Shown here piece by piece: positions 51,486 to 60,013 of a stretch of 64,000 nucleotides of DNA. The position numbers and the translations under genes are program-made. Source of the DNA: Bacteroidales bacterium (lineage in GTDB: Bacteria; Bacteroidota; Bacteroidia; Bacteroidales; UBA932); contig JAFTBU010000049.1 of assembly GCA_017455065.1 (NCBI GenBank), positions 1 through 64,000 of the forward strand. Reading direction: 5' to 3'. Within the stretch, counting starts at the first letter, position 1; every line of letters starts with the position of its first letter. The notes beneath the pieces are model-generated. The model did no database searches, was not told where the DNA came from, and saw nothing but the letters and a program-made list of their open reading frames with translations.

Positions 51486-51493
51486 TAACTTTG
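51486..51493 (+). promoter_or_regulatory. Promoter -7 element TAACTTTG for the sulfoxide reductase fusion gene
   Basis: Exact TAnnTTTG match. The predicted transcript start (about 51496) falls at or after the ATG at 51495, favouring the next ATG at 51516. Confidence 0.6.
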
Positions 51494-51515
51494 CATGGCA
51501 AAAGCACTTATTTTC

Positions 51516-53072
51516 ATGAAACTTGAGGAATATGTGGAGAGCCGCATCCTGCCCATGTACGACGGATTCGATCCGGCGCACCGCAGGCAGCATGTCCTGA
51601 CCGTGATCTCACAGGCCATGGAACTCGCTTCGCACTACGATGTGGATCCGGACATGGTCTATGCCGCGGCCGCCTACCACGACACGGGGCTGTCTGAAGA
51701 CAGGAAGACCCACCACCTGGTTTCAGGGAGGATAATCCGCGGCGACCGGCAGCTCCGCAGATGGTTCAGCGAAGAGCAGGTCGAGACCATCGCCCAGGCG
51801 GCGGAAGACCACCGCGCCTCCTCCGACCACGAGCCGCGCAGCATCTACGGCAGGATAGTGGCCGAAGCCGACAGGCAGATCATCCCCCGTACCGTGATCC
51901 TCAGGACCGTTCAGTACGGCTTTTCACATTATCCCGGACTGGACAGGGAGGGACATTGGCAGAGGACCCTGGAGCACCTTCAGGAAAAATACGCCGAAGG
52001 AGGCTACCTGAAGCTTTGGATACCCGAGTCCCCCAACGCCGCGAGGCTCGCCGAGCTGCGCGCGCTCATACGCGACCGCAAGGCACTCCGCGCCCTTTTC
52101 GACGAATTCTATGACAATATGAGCAAGGAACAGAAATATACGGAGCTGGCCGCCCAGGCAGGCGCCCTCATCGCAGGCGAGACCGACATGGTCGCCGCCA
52201 TGGCCAACCTTTCATCTCTCATCCACGGAGCCTTCGGGTTCTGGTGGACAGGCTTCTACCGCGTCAGCGGGGAGCAGCTCGTCCTCGGTCCCTTCCAGGG
52301 GCCGGTGGCCTGCACCCGCATCCCCTTCGGCAAGGGGGTGTGCGGCAGCGCCTGGAAAGCCGCTGAAACCATCATAGTACCGGACGTGGAGCAATTCCCC
52401 GGGCACATCGCCTGTTCGAGCGAAAGCCGCAGCGAGATCGTCGTACCCGTCAAGCGCGGGGACAATGTCATCGCGGTGCTGGACATCGACAGCGCCGCCC
52501 TGGGCACCTTCGACGGGACCGACGGGAAATACCTGGAGCAGATCTGCGACGCCATCGCACTAGTCGGCACCCGCACCATACACCTCGCAGGAGGCTGTTT
52601 CTGGGGCACCGAGCACTACATCCGCATGGTACGCGGAGTCGTCTCCACCGAGACCGGATTCGCCAACGGAAGGGGCGAGAACCCCAGCTACAAGGAGGTC
52701 TACACCGACACCACCGGATTCGCCGAAACCGTCAAGGTCGTCTATGACCCTTCCGTGCTTTCCCTGGAAGTGCTCTTGGAGCTGTTCTTCAAGGCAATCG
52801 ACCCCCTTTCCCTCAACCGCCAGGGAGAAGACGTGGGCACCCGCTACCGCACCGGCATCTACTACTCCGACCCCGCCGACCTTCCGGCTATAGAGAAAGT
52901 CTATTCTGCGGTGCAGGAAAGGCTCGGTCAGCCCCTTGCCGTCGAGCTCCTGCCCCTCGAGAACTACTACCCCGCCGAAGAGTACCACCAGGATTATCTG
53001 CTCAAGCATCCCGACGGATACTGCCATCTCAGGCCCGAGCTCTTCGAGTTCGCCAGGAATGCAAACAGATAA
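51516..53072 (+). CDS. HD domain - free methionine-(R)-sulfoxide reductase (GAF) - MsrA fusion
   Basis: 518 residues, three domains. About 1-195: HD-type domain with RRQHVLTV, AAAYHDTG and AEADRQI. About 200-350: GAF domain of the fRMsr (YebR) type with all three reactive Cys: Cys266 and Cys276 in CTRIPFGKGVCG and Cys300 in PGHIAC, the same 10- and 24-residue spacing as E. coli YebR. About 354-518: MsrA with the nucleophile Cys361 in GGCFWGTEHY. One protein should thus reduce free Met-R-sulfoxide and Met-S-sulfoxide (free or in protein); the HD part adds a possible phosphohydrolase. An alternative start at ATG 51495 adds 7 residues. Cytoplasmic. Confidence 0.88.
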   Translation: MKLEEYVESRILPMYDGFDPAHRRQHVLTVISQAMELASHYDVDPDMVYAAAAYHDTGLSEDRKTHHLVSGRIIRGDRQLRRWFSEEQVETIAQAAEDHRASSDHEPRSIYGRIVAEADRQIIPRTVILRTVQYGFSHYPGLDREGHWQRTLEHLQEKYAEGGYLKLWIPESPNAARLAELRALIRDRKALRALFDEFYDNMSKEQKYTELAAQAGALIAGETDMVAAMANLSSLIHGAFGFWWTGFYRVSGEQLVLGPFQGPVACTRIPFGKGVCGSAWKAAETIIVPDVEQFPGHIACSSESRSEIVVPVKRGDNVIAVLDIDSAALGTFDGTDGKYLEQICDAIALVGTRTIHLAGGCFWGTEHYIRMVRGVVSTETGFANGRGENPSYKEVYTDTTGFAETVKVVYDPSVLSLEVLLELFFKAIDPLSLNRQGEDVGTRYRTGIYYSDPADLPAIEKVYSAVQERLGQPLAVELLPLENYYPAEEYHQDYLLKHPDGYCHLRPELFEFARNANR

Positions 53073-53078
53073 AATAGC

Positions 53079-53086
53079 TATATTTG
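53079..53086 (+). promoter_or_regulatory. Promoter -7 element TATATTTG for the CNNM-type gene
   Basis: Exact TAnnTTTG match, 10 bases before ATG 53096, just after the stop codon of the fusion gene. Confidence 0.6.
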
Positions 53087-53095
53087 CAGCCTGAT

Positions 53096-54151
53096 ATGAC
53101 ACTTCTTCTCGTATTCCTGCTGGGAGCGATGACCATTTCGTTCCTCTGCTCCATACTCGAGGCCAGCCTCATGAGCACCCCCATCTCCTACATCACCATG
53201 CTGGAGGAACAGGGCGTGCGGCACGCCGCAAGGCTCAAACAGTACAAGTTGGACTCGTCGCGCCCCCTCGCGGCCATATTGTCCCTCAACACCATAGCCA
53301 ACACCATAGGCGCAGCAGGAGTCGGCCGCCAGGCCACCCTCATCTTCGGTTCCGAATGGTTCGGGGTCGTGAGCGCCATCACCACGGTGCTAATACTCCT
53401 GTTTTCGGAGATCATCCCCAAATCCCTGGGCACCACCCATTGGAAAGCCCTCACCGGTTTCACCACCGTGACGGTGCGCACGCTCATCATTGCCCTGTTC
53501 CCCATAGTCGCCTGCGTGGAATGGTTCCAGAAACTCATCACCCCAAAGACCAGCGACACGGGAGTGTCCCGCGAAGAGATCAGCGCGATGGCAGACGTAG
53601 CCGAGGAGTCGGGAGAGCTCGAGGAGGATGAGAACGAGATCATCCAGAATCTCATCAACATAGACGAGATCACGGCCAAGGATGCCATGACCCCCCGCGT
53701 CGTAGCGGCCATAGCACCGGAGTCCATGACCATCAAGCGCTTCTACAAAGACCGCCGCTTCCTGCATCACAGCCGCATCCCCGTGTATGCCGACAAGGAT
53801 GACTACATCACCGGCTACATACTCCGCATGGAGGCTCTCCAGCTGATGGCCGAGGACAAATTCGACACGACCCTCGGGGACATCCGCAGGGATGTGGAGA
53901 GTTTCCCCGAGAACACTCCCATCGAGAATATCTGGGATGAAATGCTCGAGAAGAAGGAGCAGATAGCAATAATAATCGACGACTACGGCGCCTTCCAGGG
54001 TCTCGTCACGATGGAGGATGTCATAGAGACCGTCCTCGGGGACGAAATCGTTGACGAAAGGGACGCAGTCGTCGATATGCAGCAGCTGGCCCGCGAAAAA
54101 TGGAAGAAGATCTCCCATCTTCGCAAGCCAGCCAAAAACACTACCAAATAA
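53096..54151 (+). CDS. CNNM/hemolysin C-type membrane protein with CBS pair
   Basis: 351 residues. N-terminal DUF21 (CNNM) membrane domain of three to four segments (about 1-140; SFLCSILEASLMSTP is the typical first segment), an acidic linker, then a pair of CBS domains (about 185-315; DAMTPRVVAAIAP, RIPVYADKDD, LVTMEDVIETVLGDEI). The C-terminal CorC/HlyC domain is missing. Relatives export Mg or Co or respond to Mg-ATP. ATG 53096 is chosen over 53084 because the promoter overlaps the earlier start. Its end overlaps the convergent peptidase gene by 11 bases. Confidence 0.88.
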   Translation: MTLLLVFLLGAMTISFLCSILEASLMSTPISYITMLEEQGVRHAARLKQYKLDSSRPLAAILSLNTIANTIGAAGVGRQATLIFGSEWFGVVSAITTVLILLFSEIIPKSLGTTHWKALTGFTTVTVRTLIIALFPIVACVEWFQKLITPKTSDTGVSREEISAMADVAEESGELEEDENEIIQNLINIDEITAKDAMTPRVVAAIAPESMTIKRFYKDRRFLHHSRIPVYADKDDYITGYILRMEALQLMAEDKFDTTLGDIRRDVESFPENTPIENIWDEMLEKKEQIAIIIDDYGAFQGLVTMEDVIETVLGDEIVDERDAVVDMQQLAREKWKKISHLRKPAKNTTK

Positions 54152-56159
54152 TCACCCTCTCAGATTCGGGGCGGTACATCTTGTCGCCTTCCTTGATGCC
54201 GAAAGCATCGAAGAAGCTCTGGAAATTCCTTACAGACACATTTACACGGTTCTCACCGAGCGAGTGGGGATCGGTGAGGGTCTGCCTCTGCTTGGCCTGG
54301 TCGGTGATGTTCTGGGCCCATACCCTTGCATAAGCCAGATAGAACCTCTGGGCGGGAGTGAAGCCGTCGATGAGGGGAGCTTCCTTGCCTTCGAGAGTCT
54401 TCATCAGGGCGGAATATGAGATGCTCAGGCCGCCGTGGTCGGCTATGTTCTCACCGAGAGTGAGGGCGCCGTCGGCATGGACGCCGGGCAGGACTTCGAC
54501 CTCGTTGAACTGGTTCACCAGGATGGCAGCCTTGGCCTTGAAGGCCTCATTGTCCTCGGGAGTCCACCAGTCGGACATGTTGCCGTCCTTGTCGAACAGG
54601 CGTCCCTGGTCGTCGAATCCATGGGTCATCTCGTGGCAGATCACGACTCCGATGGCGCCGTAGTTGACGGCGTCGTCAGCCTCGGGATAGAAGAAAGGAG
54701 GCTGGAGTATGCCTGCGGGGAAGCATATCTCGTTGGAAGTGGGATTGTAGTATGCATTGACGGTCTGGGGAGACATGAACCATTTCTCCTTGTCCACGGG
54801 CTTGCCGAGATTGGAGAGATTGTCGGCCACGTTCCAAGCGGAGACTCTGCGCATGTTCTCGAAGTAGCTCAGGGAAGGATCGATCTCGAGGGTGGAATAG
54901 TCTTTCCATTTGTCGGGATAACCTATCTTGATGTGGAAGGTGGAGAGTTTCTCCTGGGCCCTGGCCTTGGTTTCGTCGCTCATCCATTCCAGGTCTTTGA
55001 TATGGTCGGAGAGGGCACCCTGGAGGTTGTGCACCAGGTCGAGCATCCTCTGCTTGTAGCTCTCGGGGAAATACTTTTCGACATAGAGCTTGCCGACTGC
55101 CTCACCGAGGACTCCGTTGGGTACGGACATGGCCCTCTTCCAGCGGGGCCTCTGCTCCTGGACACCTGACATCTGCTTGGAATAGAAGTCGAAGGACGCC
55201 TCGATGAAATCATCGCTGAGGTAATTGGCGGCACCGTCCAGCAGCTGGGCCTGGAGATAGTGGCGGAGCTTGACGGGGTCGATGGTCTTGAACATCTTGT
55301 TCAGGGCCTCGAAATAGGAAGGCTGCTCGAGTATGAGCTTGTCCTGTGCGGGGATGCCGAGCTCTGCGAGGTACAGGTCGAGATGGAGGTTGGGATAAGC
55401 CTTAAAGAGAGCCGCGGAAGTGGTGGGGTTGTAGGAAGCCTCCACATCGCGCTGCTGCACCTGGGACCAGGTGGGCTCTGCGATGGCCATCTCCACTGCG
55501 AATGCGTCATCTGCGATGACGGCCGCATCGCCGTAGCCGGCGAGGGTGAAGATCTTCTCCAGGTAGTCGCGGTATCCCTTGCGGATAGCCTCGTGCTCGG
55601 GGAGGAGATAATAGTCACGGTTTCCGAGGGACAGTCCGGATTCTCCGATATAGAGGATGTTGTTCTTGCTGTCCATCAGGTCGTCCTGGACGCCGGCGCC
55701 ATAGACGCTGCCGAGGCCGTAGATGCCTCCGCGGCCGCTGTACTGGGCGAAAGTCTTGGTGTCCACCACTCCTTCGAGCTCCTTGAGCAGGGGCAGCACG
55801 GCGGCTGCGCCTTCCTTGTTGAGCCTGACGGAGTCGAGTCCCATGGTGTAAAGGTCGGCGATCTTCTGGGCCTCGGTGCCTTTTTCATTGGTGGAGGCGG
55901 CGAGTTCCTTGAAAAGCTCGTTCAGATTGATCTGGTTGTTCTCCGCCAGGATGTCGAAGGAACCGTAGCGGGAATACTCGGGTTTGAGGGGGTTGTTGCG
56001 CTGCCATCCGCCGGTAGCGTACTCGTAGAAGTCCTCTCCGGGGGCTACTGCGGTATTGAAGTCCTTGGGGTCGATGGCCTTGACGCCACCCTTCTGACCG
56101 CAGGACTGCGCCGCCAGCACTGAGGCGGCGATACAAACTGCAAGCATGATTTTTTTCAT
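54141..56159 (-). CDS. M13 family metallopeptidase (PepO/neprilysin-like) lipoprotein
   Basis: 672 residues, family length. Lipobox AQSC. Zinc site HEMTH (His509, Glu510, His513) and the third ligand Glu570 with Asp574 in ENIAD. The substrate-binding NAYYNPTSNEI motif lies before the zinc site and a C-terminal aromatic ending (RVIIW) replaces the eukaryotic CxVW. Expected to cleave peptides up to about 40 residues in the periplasm. It is the third gene of a minus-strand group after the TSUP and cyclophilin genes. Confidence 0.94.
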   Translation of the reverse strand: MKKIMLAVCIAASVLAAQSCGQKGGVKAIDPKDFNTAVAPGEDFYEYATGGWQRNNPLKPEYSRYGSFDILAENNQINLNELFKELAASTNEKGTEAQKIADLYTMGLDSVRLNKEGAAAVLPLLKELEGVVDTKTFAQYSGRGGIYGLGSVYGAGVQDDLMDSKNNILYIGESGLSLGNRDYYLLPEHEAIRKGYRDYLEKIFTLAGYGDAAVIADDAFAVEMAIAEPTWSQVQQRDVEASYNPTTSAALFKAYPNLHLDLYLAELGIPAQDKLILEQPSYFEALNKMFKTIDPVKLRHYLQAQLLDGAANYLSDDFIEASFDFYSKQMSGVQEQRPRWKRAMSVPNGVLGEAVGKLYVEKYFPESYKQRMLDLVHNLQGALSDHIKDLEWMSDETKARAQEKLSTFHIKIGYPDKWKDYSTLEIDPSLSYFENMRRVSAWNVADNLSNLGKPVDKEKWFMSPQTVNAYYNPTSNEICFPAGILQPPFFYPEADDAVNYGAIGVVICHEMTHGFDDQGRLFDKDGNMSDWWTPEDNEAFKAKAAILVNQFNEVEVLPGVHADGALTLGENIADHGGLSISYSALMKTLEGKEAPLIDGFTPAQRFYLAYARVWAQNITDQAKQRQTLTDPHSLGENRVNVSVRNFQSFFDAFGIKEGDKMYRPESERVIIW

Positions 56160-56168
56160 GATAACTGT

Positions 56169-56912
56169 TTATTGGTTTATGGTTTCGATTTTCATATCCA
56201 GATCCTTGATGGGACGGTCGGCGGAGTCGGTGGAGACTTCCTGTATCTTGCCCACGACCTCCAGGCCGCTCTCCACTTCCCCGAACACGGTGTACTGCCC
56301 GTCCAGGAACGGAGTGCCGCCCACGGTGGTGTAGGCAGTCTTCATCGCTTCGCTCAGGCGGCCGAGTCCCTTTTCACGGACAATGGCATTGGCTTCTGCC
56401 TCGAGCTGGTCCTGCAGTGCGGAGAGGCCGGCGGTGTCGCGGTCGCGGCGCATGGACATGATTTCGGCGCGGTGCTGCATGGCCAGGTCGTTGAACACCG
56501 ACTGCAGGGCCTGCATGCGGGACTGTTTCTCCAGCTGGCCGAGCTGGCCCTCGGAGTACTTCTGTCCCCAGACTATGTAGAACTGGCAACCGCTGCTGCG
56601 GCGCTCGGGGTTGACATTGTCCCCCTGGCGGGCGGCCGCGAGGGCTCCCCTCTTGTGGAAGAGTTCCGGCTTGAACTCGGCGGGGATGGTATAGCCCACG
56701 TCGCCGGCACCGAGGTGCCTGCCTTTGGGAGCGCCCTTGCTGTCGGGGTCGCCGCCCTGGATCATGAAATCCTTGATGACGCGGTGGAAGAGAGTACCGT
56801 CGTAGAAACCCTCGGATACGAGCTTGAGGAAATTGTCGCGGTGCGCGGGAGTCTCGTCGTAGAGCCTCACCGTGATGTCACCGTAGGGAGTTGTGATTTT
56901 AACTTTTGACAT
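56169..56912 (-). CDS. Peptidyl-prolyl cis-trans isomerase, cyclophilin type
   Basis: 247 residues, no signal peptide, so cytoplasmic. The cyclophilin core is split: FHRVIKDFMIQGGDP and GCQFYIVWG are canonical (Arg and Phe of the active site present), then a helical insert of about 60 residues (about 130-195) precedes the last part with GTPFLDGQYTVFGEVESGL. Similar inserts are common in Bacteroidota cyclophilins. It assists proline isomerisation during folding. The start is 9 bases downstream of the TSUP stop. Confidence 0.93.
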   Translation of the reverse strand: MSKVKITTPYGDITVRLYDETPAHRDNFLKLVSEGFYDGTLFHRVIKDFMIQGGDPDSKGAPKGRHLGAGDVGYTIPAEFKPELFHKRGALAAARQGDNVNPERRSSGCQFYIVWGQKYSEGQLGQLEKQSRMQALQSVFNDLAMQHRAEIMSMRRDRDTAGLSALQDQLEAEANAIVREKGLGRLSEAMKTAYTTVGGTPFLDGQYTVFGEVESGLEVVGKIQEVSTDSADRPIKDLDMKIETINQ

Positions 56913-56921
56913 ATCTGTGGA

Positions 56922-57668
56922 TTAACTTACAAGCATCATGACGACGGCTATCACGGTGACGGTCTCCACGAAGATGCGGAAGGCCTTCTCCGGCAGCCAT
57001 TTGACTATCTTTATGCCTATGAACGCTCCCAGCAGTATCACCGGCAGCATGGTGGCATCGAGGGCCAGGGAGCCCCAGCTTATGTTTTTCCAGACGAAGA
57101 TCTGCAGGGGCAGTTTGAGCAGGTTCACCATCAAGAAGAACCAGGCGTTGGTGCCCACGTAGGACATCTTGTCCTTACGCATGGAGAGCAGGTAGATGGC
57201 CATCACGGGGCTGGCAGCATTGCCTATCATCGTGGTGAAGCCTCCGAGCAGTCCGAAGAGGGCGCTGAACCACCATTTCTTCATCCATTTGTTGTCCTTG
57301 CCGAAGAATTCCCCCCAGAACATCACCAGCAGGGCGCCGGCGAGGGTCCAGCCCATGAGTTTGCGGAACTGCCCCGCGGGGATGAATTTGTCCACGGCGA
57401 TGGCGACGAAAAAGCCCAGCACGGCCGTGGGCAGGAGCCTCGCGACCGTCTTCCAGTCGGCCACCCTCTTGTAGTAGGAGACGGCGATGATGTCGGCCAT
57501 GCAGAGCATGGGCAGGATGACTCCGGTGGATTCCTTGGCTCCGAAACTCATGGCCATGAAAGGGATCACGAGCATGGTCATACCCTGCACTCCGGTCTTG
57601 GACATTCCGATGCAGATGGCGCAGAGCGAGATGATGAGCCACTGGGTAGCTGTGAGGGTTTCGATCAA
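56922..57668 (-). CDS. TSUP family transporter (TauE/SafE-like)
   Basis: 248 residues, about seven to eight membrane segments. The paired motifs GMSKTGVQGMTMLVIPFMA near the N-terminus and the matching second-half segment GFTTMIGNAASPVMAIYLL are family hallmarks. TSUP proteins export or import sulfur-containing organic anions such as sulfite, sulfoacetate or thiosulfate. No sulfur pathway gene is adjacent, so the substrate is unknown. Confidence 0.88.
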   Translation of the reverse strand: MIETLTATQWLIISLCAICIGMSKTGVQGMTMLVIPFMAMSFGAKESTGVILPMLCMADIIAVSYYKRVADWKTVARLLPTAVLGFFVAIAVDKFIPAGQFRKLMGWTLAGALLVMFWGEFFGKDNKWMKKWWFSALFGLLGGFTTMIGNAASPVMAIYLLSMRKDKMSYVGTNAWFFLMVNLLKLPLQIFVWKNISWGSLALDATMLPVILLGAFIGIKIVKWLPEKAFRIFVETVTVIAVVMMLVS

Positions 57669-57690
57669 GGTATTAATACTAATAAGTTTG

Positions 57691-57698
57691 CAAATATA
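57691..57698 (-). promoter_or_regulatory. Promoter -7 element TATATTTG for the TSUP-cyclophilin-M13 group
   Basis: Exact TAnnTTTG match on the minus strand, 22 bases before ATG 57668. A one-mismatch plus-strand element GATATTTG lies at 57719-57726 and may serve the SGNH gene. Confidence 0.6.
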
Positions 57699-57731
57699 GG
57701 AAAGTTCCCAAAAATGCGGATATTTGCATAT

Positions 57732-58391
57732 ATGAAAAAGACCTCACTCCCTTTCCTGCTGGCAGCCGTCCTATTCCTGGCGGCTTGCGGCCCCAAGACC
57801 CCGGTCAAAGTCGCCTGCGTGGGCGACAGCATCACCGCCGGGGCGACCATAGAACACCCCGAAACCGACGGATACCCCGCCCGGCTGCAGGCGCTGCTGG
57901 GAGAGGGCTTCGAAGTGCGCAACTTCGGTTTCAGCGGGAGGACACTGCTGAACAAGGGCGACCGCCCTTACATGAAAGAGCCGATGTACCGGGACGCCCT
58001 CGATTTCGAGCCCGGCATCGTGACCATCAAGCTCGGCACCAACGACACCAAACCCTGGAACTGGCAGTACAGCGCCGAGTTCAAGCAAGACCTGCTCACC
58101 ATGGTCCGCGCCTTCCAGGCATTGCCCTCCTCCCCCAAGATATACCTCTGCTACCCCGTGGCAGCGTTCCGGGAAGACTGGGGCATCAACGACAGCCTCA
58201 TCCGCACCGACGTGCAGAAATATATCTCAGAAGTGGCCGCCGAGACCGGCTGCAAGGTCATCGACCTCTACACCCCCTTCCGCGACAGGCCGGATCTGTA
58301 CAACGACGCCATCCATCCCAATGTGGAAGGTGCCGCGCTCATCGCCGCCACCATTGCCCCGGAACTCTGCAAATACCGCCGCCGCAAATAA
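57732..58391 (+). CDS. SGNH/GDSL hydrolase lipoprotein
   Basis: 219 residues. Lipobox LAAC (Cys 19). SGNH blocks: CVGDSITAG (Ser nucleophile), NFGFSGRTLL, LGTNDTK and the C-terminal DAIHPNVEG (Asp and His). These are esterases or deacetylases; gut homologues often remove acetyl groups from xylan or other glycans. ATG 57732 gives the proper signal peptide; an in-frame ATG at 57714 is upstream of the likely promoter. Confidence 0.9.
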   Translation: MKKTSLPFLLAAVLFLAACGPKTPVKVACVGDSITAGATIEHPETDGYPARLQALLGEGFEVRNFGFSGRTLLNKGDRPYMKEPMYRDALDFEPGIVTIKLGTNDTKPWNWQYSAEFKQDLLTMVRAFQALPSSPKIYLCYPVAAFREDWGINDSLIRTDVQKYISEVAAETGCKVIDLYTPFRDRPDLYNDAIHPNVEGAALIAATIAPELCKYRRRK

Positions 58392-58409
58392 TCTTCACAA
58401 AGTAGAAAC

Positions 58410-58844
58410 ATGTTGCTATCCAAGGAAATCGCCGTCTATCTCAATCTGGCGGCATGCAAGCTCAAGCAGTATTCCTCGACCATGATGAGGCAGTCCAACC
58501 TGGGCCTGACCCCCGAGCAGTTCCTGCTCATCGACCTGCTCTGGAACGAGGGTCCCATGTCCCAGCAGAGGATCGCGGACATGATGCAGAAAGACAAGAA
58601 CTCCGTCACCAAACTCCTCGACGCCCTGGAGCGCAAGGAACTGGTGGTCCGCTGCAAGAACCCCAACGACCGCCGGTCCAACACCATAGTCCTCACGCCC
58701 AAGGGCGAGGACATGAAAGCCGCGGCCAAGGAAACGGGTATTTCCATGCTGGACAACGCCATGATAGGCATCAGCGAAAAGGAACTGAAGGGCTTTCTGG
58801 CGACCCTGAAGAAACTTACGGACACGATGTCTTCCATTTCATAA
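58410..58844 (+). CDS. MarR family transcriptional regulator
   Basis: 144 residues. Winged helix with LTPEQFLLIDLLW, the recognition helix region MSQQRIADMMQKDKNSVTKLLDALE and the wing RRSNTIVLTPKG. MarR proteins usually bind an aromatic ligand and control adjacent genes. The nearest candidates are the SGNH gene 18 bases upstream and dnaN downstream; an own operator was not identified. Confidence 0.92.
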   Translation: MLLSKEIAVYLNLAACKLKQYSSTMMRQSNLGLTPEQFLLIDLLWNEGPMSQQRIADMMQKDKNSVTKLLDALERKELVVRCKNPNDRRSNTIVLTPKGEDMKAAAKETGISMLDNAMIGISEKELKGFLATLKKLTDTMSSIS

Positions 58845-58852
58845 ATATTTGT

Positions 58853-58860
58853 TAAATTTG
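58853..58860 (+). promoter_or_regulatory. Promoter -7 element TAAATTTG for dnaN
   Basis: Exact TAnnTTTG match, 25 bases before ATG 58885. Confidence 0.6.
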
Positions 58861-58884
58861 CCTGTTATTAAATAAGTAGAGAGT

Positions 58885-60006
58885 ATGGAATTAAAAGTAT
58901 CAAGTGCCGAACTGCTCAGGGGCGTGATGGACGTATCCAAGGCTATACCCGCCAAGACCCCGCTTCCCATCCTGGAAAACTTCCTTTTCACGGTCAAGGC
59001 CGACAGCCTCGAGTTGACGGCTTCGGACCAGGAGCTTACACTACGCACCCTGGTGCCCGTGGAGAGCGTAAAGGCAGAAGGCAGCATAGCTGTGCCCGCA
59101 AGGCAGGTGATCGACCTGCTGAAGTCACTTCCCGACCAGCCGCTCAGCATCAAGACCACTTCCGACAGCACCTTCGAGTGCGTCTGGAGCAATGGTAATT
59201 CCTCTCTCCCCTACTTCCCCGCCGAGGATTATCCTGACATCAAGGGCGCTTCCGAGGAAGCCCTCACAGTTAGTTTCCCGGCCCAGGTGCTCATCGACGG
59301 CATAAACGGCACCGTCTATGCCACAGCCGATGACGAGATGAGACCGGCCATGAACGGTATCTTCTTCGACATGGGCAAGACAGGCACCACCCTCGTGGCT
59401 TCAGACTCCCACAAGCTCATCTGCTACACTTCCGATGAGATGGCAGCTCCCCAGGAGGCCTCCTTCATCCTTCACAAGAAGGCCGCAGTCGTGCTGAAGT
59501 CCATCATCGGCAAGGATGTGGAAAATGTGGAAATCAATTTCGACAGCAGCACCGCGGTGTTCACCTTCGGCGCCACCATGATGGTCTGCCGTCTGGTAGT
59601 GGGCAAATATCCCAAGTACAGGGACGTCATCCCCCAGAACAACCCCAACATCCTCAGGATAGACAGGGTCCAGCTCCTGAACACCGTCCGCCGCGTGGCC
59701 GTCTGCGCCAACAAGGCCTCCAACCATATCAAGTTCGACCTCAACCCCGGTCAGCTCGAAATCACGGCCCAGGACCTCGGGTTCGCCCTCGCAGCCTATG
59801 AAAAACTCAGCTGCGAGTACAGCGGAGCCCCTCTGAGCATAGGTTTCAAGTCCTCTTTCCTCATCGACATACTCAGCAACATGAGCTGCGAGACCCTGGT
59901 GATGAAGTTCGCCGACGCCCGCCGCGCCGCCCTCATCGTCCCCGCCGAGGAAGAGAGCGACAGTGAAAAGATCTGCGGCATCCTGATGCCGATAATGGTT
60001 TCATAA
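58885..60006 (+). CDS. dnaN: DNA polymerase III beta subunit (sliding clamp)
   Basis: 373 residues, three-domain sliding clamp. Visible are KAIPAKTPLPILENF (domain 1), SDSHKLICY (domain 2) and the C-terminal ILMPIMVS that completes domain 3. It encircles DNA and tethers polymerase III and other partners. In this genome it heads a group with a proofreading-type exonuclease and is not next to dnaA. Confidence 0.96.
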   Translation: MELKVSSAELLRGVMDVSKAIPAKTPLPILENFLFTVKADSLELTASDQELTLRTLVPVESVKAEGSIAVPARQVIDLLKSLPDQPLSIKTTSDSTFECVWSNGNSSLPYFPAEDYPDIKGASEEALTVSFPAQVLIDGINGTVYATADDEMRPAMNGIFFDMGKTGTTLVASDSHKLICYTSDEMAAPQEASFILHKKAAVVLKSIIGKDVENVEINFDSSTAVFTFGATMMVCRLVVGKYPKYRDVIPQNNPNILRIDRVQLLNTVRRVAVCANKASNHIKFDLNPGQLEITAQDLGFALAAYEKLSCEYSGAPLSIGFKSSFLIDILSNMSCETLVMKFADARRAALIVPAEEESDSEKICGILMPIMVS

Positions 60007-60013
60007 CAGCAAG

